A program made the position numbers and the translations under genes. This document shows positions 1-7,770 of a stretch of DNA of 64,000 nucleotides, piece by piece (the stretch's first letter is position 1; each line of letters starts with the position of its first letter). This DNA is from CBDDIP01 sp965279405 (GTDB lineage: Bacteria; Actinomycetota; Acidimicrobiia; Acidimicrobiales; Ilumatobacteraceae), in the NCBI GenBank assembly GCA_965279405.1, contig OZ257157.1, positions 4,464,001 to 4,528,000 of the forward strand, given 5' to 3'. Below the pieces are notes generated by a model, which worked only from the letters and a program-made list of their open reading frames with translations, made no database searches and had not been told where the DNA came from.

Positions 1-2
1 CG

Positions 3-1196
3 TACGCCGACGACGATCTCTTCAACAGCGCCACGGCGGTGCTGCGCCGCGAGTCGCCGGTGCACCGCGTCGACGGGTGGGGCGAGTTCGCCCCGTTCTG
101 GGCGATCACCAAGCACGCCGACATCATGGAGGTGGAGGCGAAGCCGAACATCTTCACCAACGCCCCGTTCTCGGTGATCAGCAACATCGCCGGCCAGGAA
201 GCAGCGATCGCACAGGGCGAGATGCTGCGAACGCTCATCCACATGGACGACCCCGACCACCGCATCTTCCGCGGGCTGACGGCCGAGTGGTTCCTGCCGA
301 AGAACCTGCAGAAGATGGAAGCGACGATGGCCGCGATGGCCAAGCAGACCGTCCATCGCATGATCGGCTTCGACGGCCGCTGCGACTTCGCTCGCGACAT
401 CGCCGTCAACTACCCGCTCAACGTGATCCTCAACATCCTCGGGCTGCCGGAGAGCGACTTCCCGCGGATGCTCTCGTTGACGCAGGAGCTCTTCGGCTCG
501 GCCGACCCGGACATGCAACGCGGCACGACGATGGAAGACCTCCAGGCGATCATCATGGACTTCTTCCAGTACTTCGGCGCACTGACTGCCGAGCGTCGCG
601 CCAACCCCACCGACGACCTCGCCTCGGTCATTGCAAATGCAACGATCGACGGTCGACCGTTGAACGACCTCGAGCTGATCTCGTACTACGTCATCATCGC
701 CACGGCCGGTCACGACACCACCTCGTCGGCGATCTCCGGTGGCCTGCAGGCGTTGATCGAGAACCCCGACCAGATGCAACGGTTGCGCGACGACCCGGCG
801 TTGATCACCAAAGCGGTCGACGAGATGATCCGCTGGACCACACCGGTGAAGCACTTCATGCGCACCGCACAGGAGGACTACGTGCTGCGCGGCACGCAGA
901 TCGCCAAGGGTGACTGGCTGCTGCTGTCGTACCCGTCGGGCAACCGCGACGAAGACGTCTTCGACCAGCCTGAGCACTTCGACGTCGGCCGCTCGCCGAA
1001 CAAGCACCTGGCCTTCGGCTTCGGTGTGCACTTCTGCCTCGGGGCGATGCTGGCCCGCATGGAGATGAAGGCGATCTTCACCGAGCTGATCCCCCGCCTC
1101 GACCACATCGCGCTGGCCGGCGACCCGGCGCTGATGCACACGCTGTTCGTCGGCGGGCTGAAGCGCCTGCCCATCGAGTACACGTTGCGCGCATGA
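3..1196 (+). CDS. Cytochrome P450 (5' end outside the window)
   Basis: Heme-thiolate monooxygenase, cytosolic, needing a ferredoxin/reductase partner. The frame is open from base 3, so the true start lies upstream of the window; the GTG at 39 is internal. Landmarks, counted from that GTG: the I-helix AGHDTTSS oxygen-activation motif near residue 226, the ExxR-type EMIRW near residue 263, and the heme loop FGFGVHFCLG with the Cys ligand at about residue 333 (codon 1035-1037). About 400 visible residues fit the family. The overall pattern recalls bacterial CYPs of lipid or terpene metabolism, but the substrate cannot be read from sequence. Its stop overlaps the next gene's start by 4 bp (ATGA), so the two are translationally coupled. 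A ferredoxin gene at 29397 is a possible but unproven redox partner. Confidence 0.93.
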   Translation, partial: YADDDLFNSATAVLRRESPVHRVDGWGEFAPFWAITKHADIMEVEAKPNIFTNAPFSVISNIAGQEAAIAQGEMLRTLIHMDDPDHRIFRGLTAEWFLPKNLQKMEATMAAMAKQTVHRMIGFDGRCDFARDIAVNYPLNVILNILGLPESDFPRMLSLTQELFGSADPDMQRGTTMEDLQAIIMDFFQYFGALTAERRANPTDDLASVIANATIDGRPLNDLELISYYVIIATAGHDTTSSAISGGLQALIENPDQMQRLRDDPALITKAVDEMIRWTTPVKHFMRTAQEDYVLRGTQIAKGDWLLLSYPSGNRDEDVFDQPEHFDVGRSPNKHLAFGFGVHFCLGAMLARMEMKAIFTELIPRLDHIALAGDPALMHTLFVGGLKRLPIEYTLRA

Positions 1197-2059
1197 CCGT
1201 CTTCGACGTCTGCGTGGTCGGCAGCGCCAACCTCGACCTCGTCGCCGGTGCGCCGCGACTGCCCGGTCCCGGCGAGACGGTGATGGGCACCACCTTCGCC
1301 GAGCACGCCGGCGGCAAGGGGCTCAACCAAGCCGTTGCCGCAGCGCGGGCGGGTGCCTCGGTTGCGTTCGTCGGCGCGATCGGTGTCGACGCGGCGGGCC
1401 TGCAGCTGCGTCAGGTGATGGTCGACGAGCAGATCGACACCACGGCACTGACCATTGCCGAAGCGCCCACCGGCCGAGCGCTGATCGGCGTGTCCGACGC
1501 CGGCGAGAACTCGATCATCGTCGTGTCCGGAGCGAACGGAACGGTGACCGTCGACGAGCTGCCGGCCTGCCGCGTGATGCTGACCCAGCTGGAGGTGCCG
1601 CTGTCGACCGTTGCTCGCGCGCTGGAGCTGGCGCGTGCCGCCGGAGCGGTCACGGTGCTCAACCCGGCACCGGCGCAGGAGCTCGACGAGGCCACGTTGC
1701 GCAACTGCGATGTGGTCGTGCCCAACGAGCACGAGGCCGAGCTGCTCGGTGGCGCTGAACATCTGCTGGCACTCGGCGCATCCGCCGTGGTCGTGACGCG
1801 CGGCGGCGATGGAGCCGACCTGCACACCGCCGACGGCGTCGTCCACGTCGACGCGTTCGCAGTGACACCGGTCGACACCACGGCCGCCGGCGACTCGTTC
1901 TGCGGATCGCTCTGCGCGCGCCTCGCCGCCGGCGATCCGTTGCCGACGGCGCTGCGATGGGCGGCCGCAGGCGGCGCACTCGCAACGACGCGCCCCGGGG
2001 CGGTGCCGTCGCTGCCGAAGCGTGACGAGATCGAAGCGCTCGTCACCAGCGCAGGCTGA
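1193..2059 (+). CDS. rbsK: Ribokinase / PfkB-family sugar kinase
   Basis: ATP-dependent carbohydrate kinase, most like ribokinase (ribose to ribose-5-phosphate). 288 aa, close to the usual 300. It shows the N-terminal GGKGLNQAVAAARAG block (PfkB signature 1, about residues 41-55) and the C-terminal DTTAAGDSFCGSL block (signature 2) containing the catalytic Asp and anion hole. The ATG overlaps the P450 stop by 4 bp, an odd pairing of unrelated activities. The 3' end overlaps the convergent prmA by 17 bp. Other nucleoside or sugar kinases of the PfkB family cannot be excluded because no transporter or ribose operon lies nearby. Confidence 0.85.
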   Translation: MTVFDVCVVGSANLDLVAGAPRLPGPGETVMGTTFAEHAGGKGLNQAVAAARAGASVAFVGAIGVDAAGLQLRQVMVDEQIDTTALTIAEAPTGRALIGVSDAGENSIIVVSGANGTVTVDELPACRVMLTQLEVPLSTVARALELARAAGAVTVLNPAPAQELDEATLRNCDVVVPNEHEAELLGGAEHLLALGASAVVVTRGGDGADLHTADGVVHVDAFAVTPVDTTAAGDSFCGSLCARLAAGDPLPTALRWAAAGGALATTRPGAVPSLPKRDEIEALVTSAG

Positions 2060-2876
2060 TCGCCACCCACCCGTCGCGCTCGTGCGTGCCGACGACTCGC
2101 AGCGGCGCCAGCGCCTCCAGGACGTGATCGTGACGGTCGGCGAGGATCCCACTGATGACCAGCACGCCACCCGGCGCCAGCACGCGACGCAGGTCGGCGG
2201 CGAGGGCGATCAGCGCCGGGGCGAGGATGTTGGCGACGACGACGTCGAACTGCCCATCGACCGCCTCCAACGGCGTCGTGGTCACGGTGATCCTCTGCTC
2301 GACGCTGTTGCGTCGCGCGTTCTCCAGCGTCGTCGGCACCGCCGCCGGCGAGATGTCGATGGCTTCGACCCGCGCGGCACCGAAGCGGCACGCGGCGACA
2401 GAGAGCACGCCGGAACCGCAACCGACGTCGAGCACCGTCGCGTCGTGGAAGATCGCCTCGCGCATGGCGCGCATCGTCAGCACGGTCGTCGGGTGATCGC
2501 CGAGCCCGAACGTGACACCGGGCTCGATGGCGATCGCGATCGTCGTCGCCGGCACGTCCAACGCGATCCACGCCGGGTGAACGACGACATCGGCAGACAC
2601 CCACGTCGCCGTGGCGTGCTGTCGCCACGTGTCCACCACCGCATCGTCGACCTCGACGAAGCGCCACCGCCACCGCGCGGGCAGCGCGGCGAGCTGGCCG
2701 GCGATGTCGTCGACATCATCACCGAGCGACGTCCACAGCTCGATGACGTGATCGAGCGCCCCGGCGATCGCGCCCGCAGGCTCGCGCTCCTCGACGGCCA
2801 GCACGCCGAGTGCCCACAGCGCATCAGAGGCGAGCTCGGCGTCGCCGGCCGGCACGCTGACGACCAGAGCGATCAT
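2043..2876 (-). CDS. prmA: Ribosomal protein L11 methyltransferase-like
   Basis: SAM-dependent methyltransferase that by family trimethylates ribosomal protein L11. The 277-aa product has the PrmA layout: a poorly conserved N-terminal substrate domain (about 1-110), the linker GVTFGLGDHPTT, then motif I VLDVGCGSGVLS, an acidic VEAIDISPAA strand end, and VVANILAPALIAL, equivalent to the NIL motif that marks the PrmA family. The ATG at 2876 overlaps the stop of the upstream gamma-carbonic-anhydrase-like gene (ATGA), so they form a two-gene operon. The frame stays open far upstream, but that extension is antisense to other genes and was not used. Confidence 0.85.
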   Translation of the reverse strand: MIALVVSVPAGDAELASDALWALGVLAVEEREPAGAIAGALDHVIELWTSLGDDVDDIAGQLAALPARWRWRFVEVDDAVVDTWRQHATATWVSADVVVHPAWIALDVPATTIAIAIEPGVTFGLGDHPTTVLTMRAMREAIFHDATVLDVGCGSGVLSVAACRFGAARVEAIDISPAAVPTTLENARRNSVEQRITVTTTPLEAVDGQFDVVVANILAPALIALAADLRRVLAPGGVLVISGILADRHDHVLEALAPLRVVGTHERDGWVAISLRW

Positions 2877-3415
2877 CAGCCGATCCGCCGCAGTTGATCG
2901 CGGTAGCGAGCCGTCCGCCCGACGTACGACGCCACGCCGCCCGTGATCATCTGCTGCTTCGCTCTCCCCTCCTTGATCACCGCCGGTGCACCGACGGCGA
3001 TGGCACCGGACGGCACCTCCGTGTCGTTGAGCACGACCGCGTTGGCGGCGACGATCGCACCGGTGCGCACGATCGCCCGGTGCAGCACGATCGAACCGTT
3101 GCCGACGAGGCATCCGGATTCGATCGTGCAGCCCTCGAGGTGGACGATGTGGCCGACCACGCAGTCGTCGCCGACGACCGTCGGATGCTCGACGGTGGTG
3201 TGCAGCACCGAGTTGTCCTGGATGCTCGTGCGTTCGCCGATGGTGATGAACCCGTCGTCGCCGCGCAGCACCGCGCCCGGCCAGATGGAGCTCTGCGCTC
3301 CGATCGTCACCGAGCCGATGATGACGGCGTCGGGATGAACGTAGGCATCGGGATGGATGTCGGGGACCTGGTCGCCAAGCGCGTAGATGGGCACGTCGAG
3401 AGCGTACGAGTGCAA
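2876..3415 (-). CDS. Gamma-carbonic-anhydrase-like hexapeptide-repeat protein
   Basis: Left-handed beta-helix protein of the gamma-carbonic anhydrase/PaaY/YrdA family, 179 aa. Hexapeptide repeats such as IGSVTIGAQSSIWPGAVLRGDDGFITIG run from about residue 30 to 150. The three family metal-ligand histidines are plausible in HTTVEH and VVGHIVHLEG. Such proteins are metal-dependent carbonic anhydrases or acyl-transfer relatives; sequence cannot decide between them. It is the first gene of an operon with prmA. The start lies 44 bp from the divergent gene at 3460, so the two share a short promoter region. Confidence 0.85.
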   Translation of the reverse strand: MHSYALDVPIYALGDQVPDIHPDAYVHPDAVIIGSVTIGAQSSIWPGAVLRGDDGFITIGERTSIQDNSVLHTTVEHPTVVGDDCVVGHIVHLEGCTIESGCLVGNGSIVLHRAIVRTGAIVAANAVVLNDTEVPSGAIAVGAPAVIKEGRAKQQMITGGVASYVGRTARYRDQLRRIG

Positions 3416-3445
3416 CGGGGATGGAGCGAAGGCCGTCGCAGCAGA

Positions 3446-3451
3446 TACCGT
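3446..3451 (+). promoter_or_regulatory. Putative -10 box of a leaderless gene
   Basis: TACCGT ends 8 nt before the ATG at 3460 and there is no Shine-Dalgarno sequence, the pattern seen for many genes in this window. Confidence 0.5.
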
Positions 3452-3459
3452 GGCAGACC

Positions 3460-5193
3460 ATGTCTCGCAGGATCGAAATCGAGCTCACCAGCGCGCGCCC
3501 GGATGGCACGTGGACCTGGCGAGCCGCTGGTGCGCAGAAGCCGAAGGGCGTGCTCGACGGCGGGCTCCTGCCGAGCGGCGCGGCCACCGGTCTGGTGCTG
3601 CGCGCCGAAGCCGAGTTCGAGCTCGACGGGATCACCATCCTCAGCGTCACCGGCACCAAGGAGAAGAGCGACAAGGGCAACCTGCTCGCCTTCATCCCGA
3701 GCGATCGACCGTTCGAAGAGGTCACCCAACAGCTCGCCAAGCGCGATCGCGGCGACCGCGGTGATCGTCCGCGTCGTGACGGCGATCGTCCGCAACGACG
3801 CGATCGTCCGCCCCGTGGCGACGGCGCACCGCGTCGCGACGGCCCCGGTGATCGTCCGCCGCGTGGCGACGGCGCACCGCGTCGTGATGGCCCTGGCGGC
3901 CCGCGCCCCGACCGTGGGCCCGGTGCCGATCGTGGTCCCCGCCCGGATCGCGGTCCGCGTCCGGAGCGCCGCCAACGTCCTTCGTTCACCGCTCCCCCGG
4001 AGCTGCCGCAGCGACCGAAGGCCAAGCGCCTCAAGCCCGGCCGTGCTCACCGCAACGCCGTGCTGGCCGACCTGCCCGAGGAGCAGCGCCCCGTTGCCGA
4101 GCGTGCTCTGCAGGGTGGCATCCCGGCTGTGCGTCAAGCCGTCAACGAGCAGAACGCCCGGCTCAAGGCCGAAGGCCAGCCCGAGGTGCCCGCCGCTGGC
4201 CTGCTGGCGCTCGCCGAGCAGCTGCTGCCGAAGCTGCGCGTCGCCGAGTGGCTCGATCGTGCCGATGCTGCAACGTCGGACATCGAGGAGCTCGACCTGC
4301 GCGACCTGCGCAGCGTCGTCGCCGCCTCGGAGGATCCGGTCGTCGCCCGCGACGAGACGACACGCGACCTCGCCGCGTCGCTGAAGACTGCGCTGGCGAC
4401 CAAGCAGGAGAAGGAGCTGAACCTGTGGTTCGGCGACATCGACGCGGCCATCGGCGTCGGTCGCATCGTGCGCGCGCTGAAGCTGTCGTCGCAGCCGCCG
4501 AAGGCTGGCATCCGCTTCCCCGCCGAGCTGGCCACGCGACTGATCGAAGCCACCAACGCCAGCCTCACCGCCGACGCGCTGCCGGATCGCTGGGTTGCCG
4601 TGCTCGAGGCTGCCGCGTTCGCGCCGATCCACACGCACGTCACTGCGCCGGTCAAGCCGCAGCAGTCCAGCGACGAGCTCACCGCCACGGTCACCCGGGT
4701 GGCCTCGTTGCTGCCGCAGATCGCCGCACTGTTCGAGGTGGAGGTCCGCCAGGGCGCTCACTCACCCAAGCCGCTGCGCCCGACGCGTCCGGTCAAGAAG
4801 GCCGCACCGAAGCCGCCGACTCCCCCGGCTCCGAAGCCCGCCGCTGCCGCACCGAAGCCCGCACCTGCCGAGCCGGCTGCACCCGAACCCGCTGCTGCGG
4901 TCGAGGCCGACACTGCTGCGGTCGAGGCCGACGCTGCTGCATCGACGGACGTCGCCGAGCCGGAGACCACCACCGAGGCCGTCGCTGCGACCGAATCCGC
5001 AACTGATGCCTCGACGGAATCGGTGGCGCCCGAGGCCGAGCCGGCAACCGATGCCTCGACGGACGCAGTCGAGCCCGAGGCGACGCCTGAGCCTGCCGCG
5101 GCGACGGAAGCCGTCGTTGCCGACGAGCCTGACGCTCCGGCCGAAGACGTACCCGCACCCGAGTCGACCTCGACCGGGGACTCGACCGACTGA
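3460..5193 (+). CDS. Low-complexity RGD/Pro-Ala-rich protein of unknown function
   Basis: 577 aa, not recognised. Four parts are visible: an N-terminal beta-rich module (about 1-90, with IEIELTSARPDG and a TGLVLRAEAEFELDGI strand pattern); a strongly basic, Arg-Gly-Asp-rich segment (about 95-185) built of repeats like RPPRGDGAPRRDGPG; a helical folded core (about 200-430); and a Pro/Ala/Glu/Thr-rich acidic tail (about 440-577). The basic repeat resembles RGG-type RNA-binding tails, so nucleic-acid binding is a reasonable guess, not a demonstrated role. The ATG at 3460 was chosen over 3421 because a -10-like TACCGT sits 8 nt before it and overlap with the divergent promoter is avoided. A strong hairpin terminator follows. 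Confidence 0.8.
   Translation: MSRRIEIELTSARPDGTWTWRAAGAQKPKGVLDGGLLPSGAATGLVLRAEAEFELDGITILSVTGTKEKSDKGNLLAFIPSDRPFEEVTQQLAKRDRGDRGDRPRRDGDRPQRRDRPPRGDGAPRRDGPGDRPPRGDGAPRRDGPGGPRPDRGPGADRGPRPDRGPRPERRQRPSFTAPPELPQRPKAKRLKPGRAHRNAVLADLPEEQRPVAERALQGGIPAVRQAVNEQNARLKAEGQPEVPAAGLLALAEQLLPKLRVAEWLDRADAATSDIEELDLRDLRSVVAASEDPVVARDETTRDLAASLKTALATKQEKELNLWFGDIDAAIGVGRIVRALKLSSQPPKAGIRFPAELATRLIEATNASLTADALPDRWVAVLEAAAFAPIHTHVTAPVKPQQSSDELTATVTRVASLLPQIAALFEVEVRQGAHSPKPLRPTRPVKKAAPKPPTPPAPKPAAAAPKPAPAEPAAPEPAAAVEADTAAVEADAAASTDVAEPETTTEAVAATESATDASTESVAPEAEPATDASTDAVEPEATPEPAAATEAVVADEPDAPAEDVPAPESTSTGDSTD
3802..3897 (+). repeat. Two 48-bp tandem repeats inside the RGD-rich coding segment
   Basis: Units 3802-3849 and 3850-3897 both begin GATCGTCCGCC and differ at only a few positions. 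Each encodes 16 residues, so the reading frame is kept. This is a coding repeat that can expand or contract, not a mobile element. Confidence 0.85.
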
Positions 5194-5201
5194 ACGCGAG
5201 T

Positions 5202-5247
5202 TGGATGTCTGAAACGCGGGTGTGCCGCGTTTCAGACATCCAGTTTT
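5202..5247 (+). terminator. Perfect 18-bp hairpin followed by TTTT
   Basis: Arms 5202-5219 (starting TGGATGTCTGAAACG) and 5225-5242 are exact reverse complements with a 5-nt GTGTG loop; TTTT follows at 5244-5247. It lies 9 bp after the stop of the RGD-rich gene and is a convincing intrinsic terminator for it. Confidence 0.85.
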
Positions 5248-5282
5248 GGCGCGTGGGTTCGCCGGGGCTGGGGTGACACCCC

Positions 5283-5288
5283 TACAGT
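5283..5288 (+). promoter_or_regulatory. Putative -10 box, enoyl-CoA hydratase gene
   Basis: TACAGT ends 8 nt before the ATG at 5297; no ribosome binding site is visible, so the transcript is probably leaderless. Confidence 0.5.
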
Positions 5289-5296
5289 CGCTGCCC

Positions 5297-6082
5297 ATGT
5301 CCGACATCGTGCAGTACGAGGTGCAAGGCCGCATCGGCCTCATCACGCTCAACCGTCCCGAGGCCCGCAACGCCGTCAATGGCGACGTTGCCCAAGGCGT
5401 CGAAGCCGCCATCGATCAGCTCGAAGCCGATCCGGAGGTGTGGATCGGCATCCTGCGGGCGAACACCGAAGGGCAGGAGCGCCCGGTGTTCTGCGCCGGC
5501 GCCGACCTCAAGGCGATCAACTCCGGCGCTGCCGGCGGCCTGGCCACCAAGAAGGGCGGCTTCGCCGGGTTCGCCTACCGCGAGCGCACCAAGCCCGTGA
5601 TCGTCGCCGTCGACGGCCTCGCCACGGCGGGCGGCTGCGAGATCGTCCTCGCCGCCGACCTCGTCGTCGCCACGACCCGCTCGTCGTTCGGCCTCGCCGA
5701 GGTCAAGCGCAACCTGATCGCCGGCGCCGGTGGCCTGTTCCGCCTGCCCCGCGCCATCGGCCGCTCGGCAGCGATGGAGATGATCCTCACCGGCGAGCCG
5801 TTGCCCGCCGAGCGCGCCTACGCACTGGGTCTCGTCAACCGCCTGGTCGAGCCCGGCAAGGCCGTCGACGAAGCCATCGCGCTGGCCAACTCGATCACCG
5901 CCGCCGCACCGTTGGCCGTGTGGGCCAGCCGCCGCGTCGTGCTCGCCGCAGCGACCGAGGACGACGACACCCTCAAGAAGATGACCGACGAAGAGTTCGT
6001 CAAGGTGATGGCGTCCGAGGACACGAGCGAGGGCCTCACCGCCTTCATCGAGAAGCGCGCCCCCACCTGGAAGGGCCGCTGA
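5297..6082 (+). CDS. Enoyl-CoA hydratase/isomerase family protein
   Basis: Crotonase-fold enzyme, 261 aa, by family hydrating 2-enoyl-CoA in fatty-acid or amino-acid beta-oxidation. It shows the CoA-binding FCAGADLKAI oxyanion-hole block, the TAGGCEIVLAADLVVA block with a Glu in the usual catalytic region, and FGLAEVKRNLIAGAGG. The ATG at 5297 is preferred over an upstream in-frame ATG at 5222 that would start inside the terminator hairpin. It is a single-gene unit between two hairpins. Which acyl-CoA it acts on is unknown; the crotonase family also contains isomerases and hydrolases. Confidence 0.9.
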   Translation: MSDIVQYEVQGRIGLITLNRPEARNAVNGDVAQGVEAAIDQLEADPEVWIGILRANTEGQERPVFCAGADLKAINSGAAGGLATKKGGFAGFAYRERTKPVIVAVDGLATAGGCEIVLAADLVVATTRSSFGLAEVKRNLIAGAGGLFRLPRAIGRSAAMEMILTGEPLPAERAYALGLVNRLVEPGKAVDEAIALANSITAAAPLAVWASRRVVLAAATEDDDTLKKMTDEEFVKVMASEDTSEGLTAFIEKRAPTWKGR

Positions 6083-6104
6083 CCCGCGTCCCGTGACGCC
6101 GAAA

Positions 6105-6147
6105 CCGGATGTCTGACGCGCGGCGGCGCCGCGACTCAGGCATCCGG
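6105..6147. terminator. 20-bp imperfect hairpin between convergent genes
   Basis: Arms 6105-6124 and 6128-6147 pair with three mismatches around a GGC loop. The hairpin covers the 3' end of the convergent GNAT gene (stop at 6136-6138), so it can serve both strands. Its left arm contains GGATGTCTGA, also found in the hairpin at 5202. Confidence 0.65.
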
Positions 6148-6630
6148 ATCGAGGCGCTTCGACACGGTGATCTTCCGTGCCGTGATGCCGGCTCGCTCGT
6201 AGAGGTTCTTCGTGTCCCGATCGCCCGGCAGCGCCGTGCCCTCGACGACGGTGGCTCCCTGCGAGCGGGCGGTGGCGATGACGACGTCGAGCATGTCGGA
6301 GCCGAAGCCGAGCTCGCGTGCCTGCGGGTCGACGTACGCCTGGCGCACCGTCACCGTCCGACCGAGCGGCCCGTCGTCGACCGTGGACTGGATGTACCCG
6401 ACGACCGCCTCGCCCGCACCGGCATCGATCGTGCACACCACGACGATCTGCCCGACGGCGGCGATCAGGGCGGCCCAGTCGCCGACCGCCGGGTGCTCGG
6501 CCAGCAGTGCATCGCCACCACGAGTGCCAATCAGCCCCGAGCGTGCGGCAGCCTCGAGCTCGGACAGCGCGCCCGCGTCAGCGGTGGCCGCCGGACGAAC
6601 TCGCTCGTCGAGCACTGCCTCCTCGGTCAT
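6136..6630 (-). CDS. GNAT-family N-acetyltransferase
   Basis: 164-aa single-domain GNAT, transferring an acetyl group from acetyl-CoA to an unknown amine. The fold is visible in the strand VVGYIQSTVDD, the acetyl-CoA loop QARELGFGSDMLDVVIATAR (a degenerate Q/RxxGxG/A) and the C-terminal LYERAGITARK. Its ATG overlaps the stop of the helical protein upstream (ATGA). That operon starts near 7582 or 7082. The substrate is unknown. Confidence 0.8.
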   Translation of the reverse strand: MTEEAVLDERVRPAATADAGALSELEAAARSGLIGTRGGDALLAEHPAVGDWAALIAAVGQIVVVCTIDAGAGEAVVGYIQSTVDDGPLGRTVTVRQAYVDPQARELGFGSDMLDVVIATARSQGATVVEGTALPGDRDTKNLYERAGITARKITVSKRLDPDA

Positions 6631-7082
6631 GTGGCTGCAGCGCCCAGCAGCTGATCGACCTTGGCGATGATCGTGCGCCGGTTGCGCGTCGCCGACTCGT
6701 ACTCGCGCACCGCGGTCAGCCCCGGCGCGTCGAGGCGTCGCAGGCGTTGCACGACGTGCGCCGCGGGCAAGGTGTCGTAGCCGTCGAACGGCACCACCGG
6801 CATCGCCACGACGGCCAGCGGCGCTGCCTCGGGGATGGTGTCGGCGACCACGACCGCGGCCGCCGCCTCGGCCTGCTCGAGCCGCTTGATCAGCTCGTTG
6901 CGACCGAAGGTGACGGCCATCTCGCCGAAGAAGCGCGCCACCTCGACCTGGTCGCGGCCCTTGCGCACCAACCCCGGAAGGTCGTCGCGGATCTGCGCGG
7001 CGACACCGGCCGGCAGGAACAGCGCCAGATCCATCAGGCGCTCGATGAGCGGACGATCATCTGGCGTCGTCCGCTCGGGCAT
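6627..7082 (-). CDS. Helical protein with actinobacterial C-terminal VREYE motif
   Basis: 151 aa, function unknown. The C-terminal stretch AHVVQRLRRLDAPGLTAVREYE, followed by an Asn-Arg-Arg-Thr helix, resembles a small helical domain that recurs at the ends of actinobacterial lipid-droplet-associated and other small proteins. The N-terminal half (PLIERLMDLALFLPAGVAAQI) looks amphipathic, as in those proteins. I chose the ATG at 7082 over a start at 7142; it still overlaps the preceding acidic gene by nothing and the frame lies 20 bp after that gene's stop. The stop overlaps the GNAT start. The family link is by eye only. Confidence 0.65.
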   Translation of the reverse strand: MPERTTPDDRPLIERLMDLALFLPAGVAAQIRDDLPGLVRKGRDQVEVARFFGEMAVTFGRNELIKRLEQAEAAAAVVVADTIPEAAPLAVVAMPVVPFDGYDTLPAAHVVQRLRRLDAPGLTAVREYESATRNRRTIIAKVDQLLGAAAT

Positions 7083-7102
7083 CGCAGTGACCGTGTCGGC
7101 GA

Positions 7103-7582
7103 TCAGCTGAACAACGGGCACTCGTCGTCGCCGACGGGGCACCCGGGTGCGGTCTGGCGCACCAGGAGGAAGCAGCTCGGGCAGAGCTGTTCGTCGGCGC
7201 GCTTGGGTTGCAGGCGATCGCCGGTCTCGGTGCGATCCTCCGGCTCCTCCTCGTCCTCGTTGACCTCGTCCTCGGCGGCGACCAGACGATCCTTGAGGAT
7301 CGTGTCCAGGTCGGCCTCGACGTCGTCGGGGGCGAGCATGTCGTCGTCGTCGTCCTCGTCAGCAGCAACGACCGCCTTGCGCACCGGACCGTCGGTGTCG
7401 TCGTCGGCCTCTTCCTCTTCGTCGGCCTCGAACTCCTCGCCGATGACGGCGAACTCGTCGTCCTCGTCCAGCGCATCCTCGTCGAGCTCGCCGTCCTCCA
7501 GCTCCTCCGGCTCGGCCTCGACGTCCTCTTCGACCTCGAACTCCTCGTCGGGCTCCAGCACCTCTTCGTCTTCGTCAGCCAT
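7103..7582 (-). CDS. Highly acidic protein with C-terminal Cys-rich motif
   Basis: 159 aa; about the first 120 residues are mostly Asp and Glu (for example DDEFAVIGEEFEADEEEEADDD) and are probably disordered. The C-terminal part LCPSCFLLVRQTAPGCPVGDDECPLF has four or five Cys that could bind a metal. The short ADEQLCPSCFLL stretch recalls the C-terminal signature of the actinobacterial DUF4193 family (ADEFxCxxCFL); this is resemblance only. A GAGGAA ribosome binding site lies just before the ATG. An 18-bp palindrome about 50 bp upstream may be an operator. It is probably the first gene of the unit with the helical protein and the GNAT. Confidence 0.75.
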   Translation of the reverse strand: MADEDEEVLEPDEEFEVEEDVEAEPEELEDGELDEDALDEDDEFAVIGEEFEADEEEEADDDTDGPVRKAVVAADEDDDDDMLAPDDVEADLDTILKDRLVAAEDEVNEDEEEPEDRTETGDRLQPKRADEQLCPSCFLLVRQTAPGCPVGDDECPLFS

Positions 7583-7633
7583 GTGTTCCTCGCCGTCGGG
7601 GGATTGTCGGAGTGCCCAGGTCGCTGCGGGTGA

Positions 7634-7651
7634 GGTTCATCGATGTGAACC
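7634..7651. promoter_or_regulatory. 18-bp palindrome upstream of the acidic-protein gene
   Basis: GGTTCA at 7634-7639 and TGAACC at 7646-7651 are perfect inverted arms around a TCGATG spacer. The site is about 52-69 bp before the start at 7582, a fitting place for a dimeric regulator. The rest of the 188-bp gap (7583-7770) holds only a weak GTGAC/GTCAC hairpin at 7707-7720. Confidence 0.4.
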
Positions 7652-7770
7652 GTCGCGCGGCCGGGGATACTACGGCGGTCGCCCGGTCACCCTGTTCCTG
7701 ACCTTTGTGACAACGGTCACGTTCACCCGAGATGGGGGTGACGAGTGCCGCCGAACGGCGTCGATCCAGG

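Noticed and set aside
878..2170. 430-codon minus-strand frame opposite the P450 and ribokinase genes
   Set aside because: No domain; the plus-strand frames carry clear P450 and PfkB motifs.
3802..3897. 48-bp tandem repeat as a mobile element or regulatory iteron
   Set aside because: It is in frame inside a coding sequence and encodes a repeated peptide; no plasmid-type or origin features are near.
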